Positions 52,244 to 64,000 of a stretch of DNA of 64,000 bases are shown here, one piece after another (positions within the stretch are counted from its first letter, which is position 1; each line of letters starts with the position of its first letter). The position numbers and the translations under genes are program-made. Below the pieces are notes generated by a model. It ran no database searches, had not been told where the DNA came from, and was given only the letters and a program-made list of their open reading frames with translations. Source of the stretch: Motacilla alba alba (taxonomy: Eukaryota; Chordata; Aves; Passeriformes; Motacillidae); NCBI RefSeq assembly GCF_015832195.1, contig NC_052017.1, positions 74,711,801-74,775,800 of the forward strand, given 5' to 3'.

Positions 52244-55200
52244 TCACAGGCGTTTCTCGATTCTGACAAGGTGTCCCAAATCGAGCACTGGGCGCTGAGT
52301 CCTCTCCAGCTGGCTGGGCACTGCTGATGTCTGGCGGGGCTGGAGAGGCTGGTCGAGCCCTCGTGCCCATGAGACGTGTCTGCTGGCTGTGCCTGGACGA
52401 CGCTCTCGTGAGGCGGCAGGGCCTGGAGGGTGAAGGGCAAGGCTGAGCTGCCTCAGGTGCTGGCCCCATCCACCAGGTCTCAAGCTCTTGTCCCACACTG
52501 GCCATTCTCCCATCATACTCCAGCTCCAAGCTCAGTTTCCCCATGTGCCAGTCCTCCTGCTCCATTCTGCCCATTCCTTCTTACCCCAGACGCAAAATAC
52601 CCATGCCACATTACCCAGCTCTGTACACAGAGCCCGACTCATCTCCCAACCTGTACCCAAGCAGATAATCAGCCCCCTGTCAACATCAACCCCCATGCCC
52701 CAACAGGGCCATACCTGACTCATTCAGTGTCCTGTTCACCACAGGAAGCTGGTCATCACGGCCCCTCGAGATATGTCCATCACTGCGCTGCAGCAGGGTC
52801 ACACTGGGCTGAGGAGGAGAGGCAGCTGGCTGCAATGCAGGGCCCAATCCAGCATCCCCCAATAATCCTCCCAACCCAGTTCTCCCTGGGGACCGAAGGC
52901 ACAGATTCCTGTGGGATTGTCAGCAATGCCATCAAGCCTCACTCACCATTCTGTGTCCCCACTTTCATCATGCCCACCTTGTTGTGGAGTACCAGGAGAC
53001 GCTGGAGCTGCGCACTGGTATGTGGGGAAGCCTTGATGTTCTGCATTGTGGGGCTGCTGCTCTGATGGTCCCCAGAGCTCTGTGGCACACGGGAGACCCT
53101 GCCATGGACCACCGTCCGCCTGTGGGATAGGGCAGAGGACGCTCAGTATGCCGCAGGGCTGGGCATCACCCTGCTGTGCCAGGGAGGGGACTGGCAGTGC
53201 TGCCTGCAGGGGCATGTCCCTACCAGCTCCTGCCCACCTGCTGCAGGAGCCCCAAGCCCATCCCACCCAGCTGGATCTGCTGGCTCTGTCCCCACGGCCA
53301 GGTGAGCTGGCCATGGCCATGGCAGGTGCCTGTGCACAGGACACCAGCTGGCAGGAGCTGGGCTGTCCCAGCTGCAGGGATTGCTTTTGGGAACTCCTTT
53401 CACAGGAGGCACACAAGTCCCCACCAAGCCTGAGCCCACATTGAAAACAGACACAGCCCATCAGATGTGCTTTCAGCAACCTTGGGACAGAGAGGTGGGC
53501 CAGACAGGGCAGTGCAAGGCAAGGAATGCAAAAGCCCCCAGACGTGGGGCAAACACTGGCCCTCCACAGCTGCCTTCTGCTCCCCTGCCCTGCCCAGCAC
53601 CCCCAGGCTCCTCTGCCCCAGCCCAGGTGCAGAGCCCTCCTTGCTGTGCCGGGGCTACCCTGCACCCCGGAAGCTGGGGATGTGTCCTCAGGGCACTTAC
53701 CTTGGGCTGCTGTGCTGGGGCTCCTTGCTGGGGGGCAGCGGCTGCAAATACGGAAGGGTCTCGGGGTTCCTGGGCAGGGCAGGAGTCACAGGTGTGGGAG
53801 AGGGCACAAACAACCTGTTCCTGTTGGAGGCAGCAGCCCCAAAGCCCTAGGATTGTAGCCCATGGCATCCCGCTGGCCGTGGCCCTTGGGATGAGTCCCC
53901 AGACGCCCTGGGGATGGGCAGGGCTGCAGAGGGGGCTCCCCACATCAGCCCCTCCCTAGCAGACACTGTCACCCCTGCGCCCAGCACAGCGGGTCACTGC
54001 TGGCACCCGCATCCCCCCATCCCGGCCCCGCTGTCCCTGCTGCACTGGTGCTACTCACTGGCCAGGAACCTGCACGGTGAGCATGCGGTCACAGGACAGG
54101 CACGTGAAAGGGACCGGCAGCTGCCTAAGGAGGGTGAGGGAAGAGGGCTGGCTGAGCTCCTGGGTCCACAGCCCTGCAGCACACAGGCAGCAGCTCACTG
54201 GGCAGGGCACTGCACAGGGCCACGGCGTTTGCAGGGTGAACCGTGCGCTCTTGAGCCTGTTTCTCCCCATCCCCAAGGTGCTGGCTGATGCCAGGTGAAG
54301 GGCACGGGCACCCATGTCACTGTGCCAAGCAGCCCCTGCAGCGCTTTCAGCCTCTCTCAGGCACCGAAGTCCCATGTGTGCACGGGCAGCAGGGCAGGGC
54401 ACCACCCAGCTCTGGGACACTGCGTGTCACAGCCCTGCCTGGGAGGAGCACTTGCTATCTCCCGGCCTGGCTTCTGGGAGCCTTTGCACCCACACCCCCA
54501 TTTTGCTTTGGGAGGGCTCCATCCTGCAGTTGCCCTCTCCCCGTTGCTCCTTTCCTGCGTGGAACCCGCTGCTGCTGGAAGGAGAAGCTGCAGCTGCTTC
54601 ATCAGCATCCCCGTGCTTCCTTTCACAGCTGAATCGGTCCCGTGGCAGGGGACCACACGGGCAGTGTGTGGGACAGCTGGAGGCAATGGGACCATCACAG
54701 TCCCCAAAGCCATCGGAATCTCCATCACCCACTCACTTCTTAATCCCAGCGGCGTTTTCACGCATCAGCCTGTTCTCGACTTCCTCCATGTTCCTGTTCC
54801 AGGAATCCTCCAGGTGCTTACGGAAAGCCTTCAGCTCCTGACGATCCAGCTGTGGAGAGGTGCACAGCCTCAGCCAGCTGCTCCAGGATGCGACATGGAG
54901 CCCTCCAGGGAAAAGCCTGGAGGGGGATCCTCAGAGGGATGCTGCCTCAGGCTGTCAAGTCCCAAAGGTGCCAGTTCCTCATGGTGGGGACGAGGTACTC
55001 CTCACCTTCTCTTCCATTGCATCGCTGATCACCTGCTGCATATTGTTCCACTGATGCTCCTGGCCTGAAATCTGGCTCTGCAACTCCTGCAGCCTCTCAT
55101 CCAGCTCCTCCATGTTCTCTTCAAACTGGCTGCGATCGACTTTGCTGTCCAAGGCGCCTTTGTCCACCTTCTAGCAGAGGGGAACAGCAGGAGAGTGGCG

Positions 55201-57896
55201 GGGAAAGGGATGAGGAACGACAGGCAGGGCCAGCGTGTGTGAGGGGCAGAGGCAGGCGTGCTTCCTGCAGGCCATCATGCCCCTTTCAGGCTGTCGTGGC
55301 CCCATTTGCCCCAGCACGCTGGTGAGCTGGTCCCACCACCTGAAGGGTCAGGGACCCCATGAGCTTGGGAAATTCTCCCTCCCCAGGCCAGTTCTGCCAC
55401 TCAGCCTCCAAAGGACAAGGGGGCACTTGTAACCCTGCCTGGGGACCCCTGGGCGTGCACAGAGGCTCCTCTAGACTGTACCATGTCCATCGCTGCCATC
55501 ACGTCCTGCTGATCTGCTTTCTCCTTCTGCAGCTTCTCCAGAGACTGGAACAGCATCTTTCAGCACAGAAGGGAACCCATGACACCACAGCAAGGTTGGG
55601 GCACACTCCAGGATGTAGGAGCCCACCCCTCTCCCCCTGCCCAAAAACCTGGAGGAAATGCACTTGGCACCAGCACTGTGCCGTGAGGAGGGCAGCAGGA
55701 GATTCCTGCTCATCCCTGCCTGGAGTCGTCTTGGGGGATGCTCTGACACAAAAGCAGTTTCAGCCACACACCGTGATATCTTTCTGCTTTTGTTGAGAGT
55801 CCCTTTGGAGGCTCTTGGAGGCAAAGCTGAGTTTCTCGTAGTCTCTCTGGATCTCCAAAAGCTTGTTTTCCATGTGCTGTCTCAGCTGCTGATCCTGCCC
55901 CAGGGATGAAAGAACATAAGGTGCTGACCAGAGGGGATCTGGCTGCTCCACAGGGGCAGACTCGCATTACTCAGCCAGTGGCCATGAGCTGTCAGTGTCA
56001 AGAGGACCTTTGCAGCAAGGCTTTAATTTCTGTTCATGCCGCTGACTGCTCCAGGCCAATTTGGGCAGGTTGGCTCTCCCATATGATTACAGCAGAGCAC
56101 AAGACAGCACGAGGGAGGATGTGGCATGGACCTCCAGCAGGACCAAGCCAGGAGTGCTGGGAGTGCTCCCCCAGGACCTCACCTGCTCATTCAGCTGGTC
56201 GGCTGTCTCAGTCACCAGCTCCTCCAGCATGGCATTCCTCTTCTCCTGCTGCTCTCGCATCTTCTGCAGCTCACGCTTTGTCTCCTGGCGCAAAGCCCTG
56301 GCCAGCGGGAGCGGAGCAAGGGCAGGGTTACCCCTGCAGGGCTGCTGGGCATCCCGTGCCCACAAACCAAGATGCTGCCAGATCATCTGGGCTCCCTTGC
56401 AGCCCCCCAGGGTATGAAACCCACTCCTGTCCTCTTACTCGATTTGCTGAGAGATCTCCTTCCTGCTCTCTTCCTTCCACTTGTCTAAATCCTGCCTCAG
56501 CTTTTTAAGGTTCTCCTCCAGCTTCTTCATCTGGGAAGGCCAGTGACAGCAGAGTCAGGGCACAGACATCATGTTGTCCCAGCGGGGGGGCCCTTCAGCT
56601 GCATGGGCAGAGCCAGGGTCCTCCACCTGCTCCTGAGACCCTGCTCCCAAACCCTGATTGTGGAGCCACACGGAAGTTCCCCATGAGAGCCCAAAGATGA
56701 CACGACCCAACAGCTCACTAAGGCAAGAGACTCCTTAAGCTTCTTTATGTCTCCTTCCATGAGGATCTGTGCTGTCTTTATCTTGTCAACCTCCTCACGG
56801 AGGTCCTGGGTGAGAGCCATGTCCTACGAGAGAGCAGTGGTGGTGGCAGTGAGCCTCTCGCAGGGTCAGTGGGGAGCCGCAAGCCCTTGACCCCTGCTGT
56901 GGTTGGCGGAGCACTGGGGACAGTGCAGGGCCGGGCTCAGCCAGGCTGGCAGGGCTCTGCAGGCAGCACGGTCCGTGCATTGAGCAAGGCCAAGGCTGCT
57001 GAGCCTCCAGCCAGCAGAGCAGAGGGTACGGGCTGCGGTCTCAGACCCAAAACTTGCTCCCTGCAGCAGTTCACCTGGTCCCGCGACATCTGGACCTTCT
57101 TCACTTCCCCTTGCACATGACGCTGGCCAGCCTTTAACTTTTCAATCTCCTCCAGATGCTGGGAAACCACCATGGTCTAGGAGAAAGCAATTGTCAGAGA
57201 CAAGTCTCTGGGGAGTGTGTTTAGGAAACATGACCTTAGAAGAACCACAGTGATCTGCGCAGACCTGTTCCTCCTGGAACTTCTTCATCTCCTCTGATAT
57301 GCGGGAATGTTCTGCCTTTAACCCACCAATCTCCTCACGAAGCACCTGTGACACAGTCCAAGGAACAGGGATGCCAGAGGTGATGGCCAGGGCAGCAACA
57401 GCCCAAAGAGCCCCAGCCTGCCACGGGCAGCCCATGGCACAGCCAGGTGAGCAGGGAGAGTCCCAGTGCCACCTGCCTTAGGTGGGCTCAGGGCCAGAGC
57501 GCTGAAGCCCACCCAGACAGCAAAGAGCCCCTGCCAGCGGCTCTGCCAGGGCAGTGAGGGCAGAGCCAGGCACTGCTGCCTGAGGAAGCAGGGAGAGGCT
57601 GTCTGGTGGGGAGTGCCCAGGGGGCTGGGAAGAGCCTCTACCTTGGACATGTGCTTCTTGTATTTTTCCATCTCCTTCTTAAATACTTTTACGTCAGAAG
57701 TGACGTCAGCAAGCGAGGGGCCACTCAGCTGGCCCGGCCACGGCTCCTCGCTGGTCAGGTACTGCACGTCCAGGTGCTCCAGCACGGTCTGCAGCAGTTT
57801 GCGCATGGCTGCAAAGTGAATGGCCCCCTTCTGGGGCGTCCCGATGGCCAGATCCAGCATCTGGGAGAGGCTGAGTGTGTCCAGGGATGTTGCCAT
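52244..57896 (-). CDS. QRICH2: QRICH2-like DUF4795 coiled-coil protein, tandem copy 2
   Basis: The same fifteen exons as copy 1, all open and with intact GT..AG borders: 57642-57896, 57265-57345, 57075-57176, 56719-56823, 56439-56530, 56183-56297, 55772-55894, 55482-55556, 55006-55170, 54737-54849, 54059-54124, 53701-53820, 52978-53119, 52715-52808, 52244-52422. Product about 608 residues, nearly identical to copy 1. Differences I can see are few, such as Thr to Ala in the last exon (QTSTVPS to QTSAVPS). The coiled-coil exons 2-4, the DUF4795 core exons 8-10 and the CLSCDR exon 11 read as identical at protein level by eye. Intact frames in two copies suggest either recent duplication, sequence exchange between units, or selection. 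A copy-specific function cannot be read from sequence. Confidence 0.78.
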
Positions 57897-58158
57897 GACT
57901 GCACACACTCTGTCCCTGATTTCTCACAAGCCTTTCTGTCCACTTGGGTCTGTTGGGGATGAGCACAATGGATGAGAAATGCGGTGAACAAAAGGGGAGA
58001 TAGACGCAATGAGCAAAAGCGATAATAAAACGGCGGAGTAGCCAGCAGGCTCCTTCCTCCTTCCGTATCCCTTGCAGGACTGGGGCCGGCTCTGCTGATG
58101 CCCCTCCTCATCACAACTCCCGTTGCCAGGCAGCGCACCCCACTCCACTCCCAGAGTC
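57897..58158 (-). promoter_or_regulatory. Proximal upstream region of gene copy 2
   Basis: Counterpart of 48211-48472 with a few substitutions. The GTTGCC word is retained and is here followed by AGGCAG, slightly closer to a two-half-site X-box than in unit 1. Promoter function is inferred from position only. Confidence 0.33.
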
Positions 58159-58472
58159 ATGAAGTCATAGATTAATGGAGTCTTGGAATGGCATGGGCCG
58201 GAAGGGGCCTAAAAGATCATGGCATTTCACCCAGTCTGGGCCAGGCAAAAGAACATTTTCCGCTAGGCCAGGGTGCTGCAAGTCCCATCTAACCCGGTCT
58301 TGGGCACTTGCAGGAATGGTGCAGACTCTGTCAAGGCATCACCACGCTCACAGGGAAGAATTTCTTCCCAATATCCCAGCCATCTCTCCCCTCTCTCAGT
58401 GTAAAGCCATTCCCATGTCAGGCCTGTGTTCAAAGTCCCCCTCCAGCCCTTTGGTAGTCCTTTGATTTGCCA
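58159..58472 (-). mobile_element. CR1 LINE 3'-end fragment inside unit 2
   Basis: Orthologous to the unit 1 fragment, with the same boundaries relative to the gene. Only a handful of bases differ. Confidence 0.9.
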
Positions 58473-59460
58473 AAAATGCTCAAAGGTCTCCCAGGAGAGT
58501 AGAACCTCGTTGTTTTTCTTTTGATCAGCGTAAGATGTGCATTATTACATCTAAGCCAGTTCCTCCACTGCTGCAAAGCCAAGGCCTGGTCTGGAGCATC
58601 CACTGCGATCAGCCTTTGCCAGGGAAGCAGTGGGGTGTTGTGCGTGAGCCCCTGGCTGAGCTCTAGGCTTGTTGGGGCATAGACTCTTTTCTCCTCAGGA
58701 GTTCAGGACAAAGAGTCTCCGTGGGTGAAGCCTTTGTACGCTTTCCTCCAAGTCAGCTTTTATGTCAGCTTGACAGTCCAGAAAGAAGACAATGAAATCA
58801 TTTCTCCTGCCAATGTCCCCACGACTGTGGCGGAAGACAAAGCAAGTTCTTCCCTTCAACACCAGCCATCCACCCCCACCTGCCCCTTTCCAAAACATGC
58901 TCTCTTCACCCCTAGTCCTTCCTGCTTCAGAGCTCTACAGGAACAACGCTTGGTGAGCGGATACAGAGCTGACTTACGAGCCAGCAGAGGAAACAAACCA
59001 TAGAGGACTCTCAAATCCGCTTTCAAGCGCTGGGAAACCCGACAACATGCATAGGGAATATATGTCCTGCACCCTGGCCTTGTCAGCCACTTTCTGCTGT
59101 TTCTTTGTCAGACATGGGAATATGGGAGACTCCTTCCAATCCTCTCTGGCACATCTTCTTAGCTTTAATTTTAGCTGAGCTTTTTGATTCGATAGCTCTA
59201 ATCACTATTGCCTTGGTTTGTTTGTTTTGTTTCACCTTTCAAGATGTTTTCTTATCCCTAATTTCTTGAGCTTTTTATTGCATACAGTATGAGAAAGAAA
59301 ACCAGCAGCAAAGGCAGCTGTCTGCCGTAGTGACCAATCAAGTGCATTTCCAGTGACATGACAAGGCTTGTAATAAGCAGCACATCTAGGGAAAAGTAGA
59401 GCAAAATAAGTTCCTTTCCATGCTGGGTTGTTTATTGTTTAAATCTGTCGTGCAAGAGAT

Positions 59461-59645
59461 TGCAGGAAGATGAAATAAGAACAGTGAAGAAGAACAAGAA
59501 CAAGAAGTGAATTATTAATCACCAACATGAAATAACAACAGTGAATAAAGAACAATGAAATAAGAATAGGAAGGTAGAACATGAAAGAAGAGCAAACAAT
59601 TTTGAATATGAATACAGAACATCAATGAAGAATGAAGAACATGAC
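59461..59645 (+). repeat. Purine-rich low-complexity tract, unit 2
   Basis: Counterpart of the tract in unit 1, with a few substitutions. Confidence 0.75.
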
Positions 59646-59727
59646 TTAAACTGGTTTGTCTGCCTTCTTGACTTTCTTCACTGGAGGCTCCATTCCAGCT
59701 GGAGACCTTGGCTGTGGATGTTTTCTT
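59646..59727 (-). other. Possible terminal coding exon, unit 2
   Basis: Same acceptor and TAA as in unit 1. It encodes RKHPQPRSPAGMEPP followed by VKKVKKADKPV. Evidence for coding is weak: an open frame of this length kept over such a small divergence is expected by chance. Confidence 0.3.
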
Positions 59728-60999
59728 CTGTATGGGTGAAAGAAGGACACAATGAAGTTAATTCAAAGAACTCACTCAGCCCACCCAGTGCAGAGGGCAC
59801 TACAAATGCCTCGGTGTGAGCAGCCACTGCAGAGCTCTGCGCTCCAGAGGGCATTTCCGCAGGGAGCAATGGGTGAGTACAGGGCTGGGAAGTGGGCACT
59901 CCTTGCCAGCAACAGGGAGAGCAAAGGTAGGGCAGCTGAGCGAGACGGAGAGGCTCCATGCTCTGGTTCTTGCACACTGATGGGGAGCAGTGGCACCGGT
60001 GCCCTTTAGGGGCACTTGCCACCTCGGAGCGCCAGCTGCTCATGGCCTGTCTTCTGGCTCAGCCCAGCCAGGCCCCTGCTCCAGGGACCAGGAGTGAAAC
60101 GTGGCTCAGGCAGCTGTTGGCTGCTTTGCTCTGCCCCAAACTAGCCCGTGTTTGACTTGTCCACCGCAGATGCAGGGGGAAAGGGCAGGTTGTGACCCCT
60201 TGGGCAAGCTTTGCAGCTTGCAGGGAGCAGCCTGATGCTGCCCAGCACGCTCGCTGCCCTCCTGCACCTCACAAGCTCCTGTTAGCTGCGGTGCTGGTGC
60301 CATGGGAGGCACAGTCACATTTCTTCTTTGCTTCTTCTCCCTTTCTACCAGCTCCGTGTCTTCTGCTCCTTGCTTCATCTTGGCTTCACCAGGCCATTCT
60401 GTGCACACGCAAAGCCTAAACACCTTCAAGAAATCTCCCTCTAGTGCTTCAGAGAGTGCTCTGAAGGGAAATGGTAGGTAGCATCCCATGGACATCGGGT
60501 GTTAGGTGCACAGGTACAGTACCCAGCCAGCTCTGGGTAGGGCAGGACCGTGCACTGTCCCTCGCCCTGGCCCTGCTCCAGAATGGAGAGCGGCGGAGGT
60601 GTACCTGTCACCAAAATTCAGGAATAAAACTTAACAACAACGTTGTATTCAGAATCAGGCATTTCTTTCTTGCGCAGCCCAACTACAGCTGTGGATGCAC
60701 AGGGGAGAGCTCCACCAAAGTGCAGGCATGGGGCCAGACGGTATAATAAGCATTTATTACCCAGGGCATTTTTAAATGTCTTTATTACCCATAAACATTG
60801 ATTATCCCTTCTACTTTAGGTGTCCGCAGAAGCCCATCATTACCTTGGGCCACCTTGATTTGTTACTGAGTTCTTAAGGTACCAGTGACTGTTTCATGAA
60901 CTGCCTCTTTGGCAAAATTTGCTATGCTTTAGCAAGGTTTTCTTGCCACACACCATTGTGAGAAGCATCCCTGCAGTGTCCTTTCTCCGGTCAGAGCAC

Positions 61000-61716
61000 A
61001 GACATTCCTTCCCCTGTGCTCGGGGCCGTGCCAGCCCCGCACACAGCGCTGCCATGCGGCAATGCGGACACGGGGAAGCGGTGCCCGCCGTGTGTCCCCC
61101 GTGGGTTCCTGTGTGTCCCCCCGTGTCGCCCTGTGTTCCCCCGCCTGGGCAGCTGCTCTTGCCCGGCATGGCCGGGCCCAGCCGCCGGGCCTCGCCGGCT
61201 CTGGGCAGGAGCCGGCCCAGGCTGCGGGACACGCCGGGGGTGCCCGGCTGGAAAGCAGCTCTGGCTCCTGACAGGGAGCAGTGTCCAAGGGGCTGCCAGC
61301 CGTGCGGGAGGAAAGCCGCTGCGCCAGCCGCGAGCGCTGCCCCTCAGCAAGGAAGGCGAGGAGGAAGCTGACAGACGAGCTTGGAATCTCCCCGCGCAGA
61401 GATGAAGGGACAAGTGCACTTGGGGGCCGGCTCGGGGCCAGCCCTCGGGCACGGCTCCAGGCGGCTCCTGAGGCGGCGCCAGGGCTGCCTGGGAGCATTT
61501 CAGGCGGCAGCCGAGAGCAGCAGCGCCGGCAGTGCCAGCCGGGCCCCGTGGCCATGTGCCCGTGGCTTCCCAGCCCATCAGGGCCGCGGGCTCTGCAGCG
61601 CTGCTGCTGCTGCCACAGCAGGCCCAGAGCCTCAGAGCTGCCCCGCAGGCGCCACGGGAGCAGCAGCAGCAGCAGGGCCCAGCCCGGGGCTCGATCTGCT
61701 CAGCGCGGGGGCAGAG
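61000..61716. promoter_or_regulatory. CpG-rich island between gene copies 2 and 3
   Basis: Counterpart of 51330-52046 with about a dozen substitutions, several of them at CpG sites. It lies about 3.1 kb upstream of the ATG of copy 2 and 200 bases past the stop of copy 3. It may be a distal promoter or first exon; not proven. Confidence 0.5.
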
Positions 61717-61807
61717 GCACAGCGGGGGAAGGAGCTGAAGGAGCGCCAGGCAGCCAAGGGAACAGAGTGGCTGCTGACACAAGGCTCTGCCTGTCATTTT
61801 AAAGGAT

Positions 61808-61813
61808 TTTATT
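61808..61813 (-). terminator. Polyadenylation signal of gene copy 3
   Basis: AATAAA on minus, at the same distance from the stop as in the other units. Confidence 0.7.
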
Positions 61814-61913
61814 AACTTAATAACCTAATACAACAAACTTAGTAACCTAATACAACTAAGCAGTCATATCTCTAACTATTGTCAACTAAACAGTCATATA
61901 TCGCTGACTGTTG

Positions 61914-63799
61914 TCACAGGCGTTTCTCGATTCTGACAAGGTGTCCCAAATCGAGCACTGGGCGCTGAGTCCTCTCCAGCTGGCTGGGCACTGTTGATGT
62001 CTGGCGGGGCTGGAGAGGCTGGTCGAGCCCTCGCGCCCATGAGACGTGTCTGCTGGCTGTGCCTGGACGACGCTCTCGTGAGGCGGCAGGGCCTGGGAGG
62101 TGAAGGGCAAGGCTGAGCTGCCACAGGTGCTGGCCCCATCCACCAGGTCTCAAGCTCTTGTCCCACACTGGCCATGGCCATTCTCCCATCTTACTCCAGC
62201 TCCCAGCTCAGTTTCCCCATGTGCCAGTCCTCCTGCTCCCTTTTGCCCATTCCTTCTTACCCCAGACGCAAAATACCCATGCCACATTACCCAGCTCTGT
62301 ACACAGAGCCCGACTCATCTCCCAACCTGTACCCAAGCAGATAATCAGCCCCCTGTCAACATCAACCCCCATGCCCTAACAGGGCCATACCTGACTCATT
62401 CAGTGTCCTGTTCACCACAGGAAGCTGGTCATCACGGCCCCTCGAGATATGTCCATCACTGCGCTGCAGCAGGGTCACACTGGGCTGAGGAGGAGAGGCA
62501 GCTGGCTGCAATGCAGGGCCCAATCCAGCATCCCCCAATAATCCCCCCAACCCAGTCCCCCCGGGGGACCGAAGGCACAGATTCCTGTGGGATAGTCAGC
62601 AATGCCATCAAGCCTCACTCACCATTCTGTGTCCCCACTTTCATCATGCCCACCTTGTTGTGGAGTACCAGGAGACGCTGGAGCTGCGCACTGGTATGTG
62701 GGGAAGCCTTGATGTTCTGCATTGTGGGGCTGCTGCTCTGATGGTCCCCAGAGCTCTGTGGCACACGGGAGACCCTGCCATGGAGCACTGTCCGCCTGTG
62801 GGATGGGGCAGAGGACACTCAGTATGCCGCAGGGCTGGGCATCACCCTGCTGTGCCAGGGAGGGGACTGGCAGTGCTGCCTGCAGGGGCATGTCCCTACC
62901 AGCTCCTGCCCACCTGCTGCAGGAGCCTCAAGCCCATCCCACCCGGCTGGATCTGCTGGCTCTGTCCCCACGGCCAGGTGAGCTGGCCATGGCCATGGCA
63001 GGTGCCTGTGCACAGGACACCAGCTGGCAGGAGCTGAGCTGTCCCAGCTGCAGGGATTGCTTTTGGGAACTCCTTTTACAGGAGGCACACAAGTCCCCAC
63101 CAAGCCTGAGCTCAGACTGAAAACAGACACAGCCCATCAGATGTGCTTTCAGCAACCTTGGGACAGAAAGGTGGGCCAGACAGGGCAGTGCAAGGCAAGG
63201 AATGCAAAAGCCCCCAGATGTGGGGCAAACACTGGCCCTCCACAGCTGCCTTCTGCTCCCCTGCCCTGCCCAGCGCCTCCAGGCTACTCTGCCCAGCCCA
63301 GGTGCAGAGCCCTCCTTGCTGTGCCGGGGCTACCCTGCACCCCAGGAGCTGGGGATGTGTCCTCAGGGCGCTTACCTTGGGCTGCTGTGCTGAGGCTCCT
63401 TGCTGGGGGGCAGCGGCTGCAAATACGGAAGGGTCTCGGGGTTCCTGGGCAGGGCAGGAGTCACAGGTGTGGGAGAGAGCACAAACAACCTGTTCCTGTT
63501 GGAGGCAGCAGCCCCAAAGCCCTAGGATTGTAGTTCATGGCATCCCGCTGGCCGTGGCCCTTGGGATGAGTCCCCAGACGCCCTGGGGATGGGCAGGGCT
63601 GCAGAGGGGGCTCCCCACATCAGCCCCTCCCTAGCAGACACTGTCACCCCTGCGCCCAGCACAGCGGGTCACTGCTGGCACCCGCGTCCCCCCATCCCGG
63701 CCCCGCTGTCCCTGCTGCACTGGTGCTACTCACTGGCCAGGAACCTGCACGGTGAGCATGCGGTCACAGGACAGGCACGTGAAAGGGACCGGCAGCTGC
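61914..63799 (-). CDS. QRICH2: QRICH2-like DUF4795 protein, tandem copy 3, 3' exons only
   Basis: Five terminal exons are in the window: 63734-63799 (CLSCDR exon), 63376-63495, 62654-62795, 62391-62484 and 61914-62092. All are open and keep GT..AG borders; the ATG-bearing exons lie beyond the window end. The exon at 62654-62795 has a Val to Leu change (RRTVVHG to RRTVLHG). Just outside the exon at 62391-62484, a cluster of substitutions at 62557-62565 removes an AG that could serve as an alternative acceptor in copies 1 and 2. This supports the inner acceptor after CTCTCCTCCTCAG as the one in use. Function as for the other copies. Confidence 0.72.
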
Positions 63800-64000
63800 C
63801 TAAGGAGGGTGAGGGAAGAGGGCTGGCTGAGCTCCTGGGGCCACAGCCCTGCAGCACACAGGCAGCAGCTCACTGGGCAGGGCACTGCACAGGGCCACGG
63901 CGTTTGCAGGGTGAACCGTGCGCTCTTGAGCCTGTTTCTCCCCATCCCCAAGGTGCTGGCTGATGCCAGGTGAAGGGCACGGGCACCCATGTCACTGTGC

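Larger units (their letters stand above)
58473..60969. other. Intergenic part of unit 2, no firm gene
   Basis: Counterpart of 48787-51300. It holds the purine-rich tract (59461-59645), the possible terminal exon (59646-59727) and the Lys/Glu-rich segment with a good acceptor (about 60268-60460). No new content is seen. Confidence 0.45.
52047..61716 (-). repeat. Tandem unit 2 of the array
   Basis: This is the complete unit, 9,670 bases, head-to-tail with units 1 and 3. Order on the minus strand: CpG-rich island (left of unit 3), purine-rich tract, CR1 fragment, the 15-exon gene, its poly(A) signal. It differs from unit 1 by scattered substitutions and a few indels, for example 16 bases missing near 59110 relative to 49430. 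Confidence 0.95.
61717..64000 (-). repeat. Tandem unit 3 of the array (partial)
   Basis: The unit runs to the window edge. Aligned with units 1 and 2 it covers the gene's 3' half. In intron 12 it shares the orientation of the 16-bp inversion with unit 2, not unit 1. Confidence 0.95.

Noticed and set aside
42350..64000. Array as a simple satellite or CRISPR-like repeat
   Set aside because: The unit is about 9.7 kb and contains a full multi-exon gene with conserved splice sites, so it is a tandem gene duplication.

Overview
The window looks like nuclear DNA of a bird, probably a songbird. The evidence is several 3' ends of CR1 LINEs, LTRs of avian endogenous-retrovirus type, long AT-rich non-coding stretches, and a multi-exon gene with canonical GT..AG introns. 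It has no bacterial-style gene organisation. All family names come from recognition by eye; no database was searched.

Positions 1-40856 are AT-rich and hold no protein-coding gene I can support. The recognisable content is a (TG)n and a (GATA)n microsatellite, four CR1 fragments (about 15.3, 20.6, 27.0 and 30.3 kb), three LTR-like elements (about 15.7-16.65, 23.9-24.3 and 28.145-29.205 kb), a pair of adjacent near-perfect palindromes (27717-27780) and a small GC-rich spot with T-tracts (36.1-36.8 kb).

At 40857-42249 lies a complete-looking 1.39 kb LTR. It is followed by an exact 18-nt primer binding site complementary to the 3' end of tRNA-Glu (42254-42271) and about 80 nt of retroviral leader. 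The retroviral sequence stops at about 42350, where a very different GC-rich domain starts.

From 42350 to the window end runs a head-to-tail tandem array with a period of about 9.67-9.70 kb: unit 1 42350-52046, unit 2 52047-61716, unit 3 61717 to beyond 64000. Each full unit carries, on the minus strand, one 15-exon gene for a protein of about 608 residues. I identify it as a QRICH2-like protein (DUF4795 family): a conserved N-terminal segment, three repeated coiled-coil exons, the DUF4795 coiled-coil core, and a C-terminal CLSCDR motif. Both full copies keep open frames and splice sites; the third is cut by the window end. Upstream of each start are a CR1 fragment, a purine-rich tract and, 3 kb further, a CpG-rich island lying just beyond the 3' end of the neighbouring copy. 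QRICH2 in mammals is a sperm-flagellum protein, so a testis role is a reasonable inference.

The most notable observations are the nearly identical, apparently intact tandem gene copies, the abrupt retrovirus/array junction with its base-composition step, a 16-bp micro-inversion that distinguishes unit 1 from units 2 and 3, and a triplicated symmetric coiled-coil exon inside the gene.
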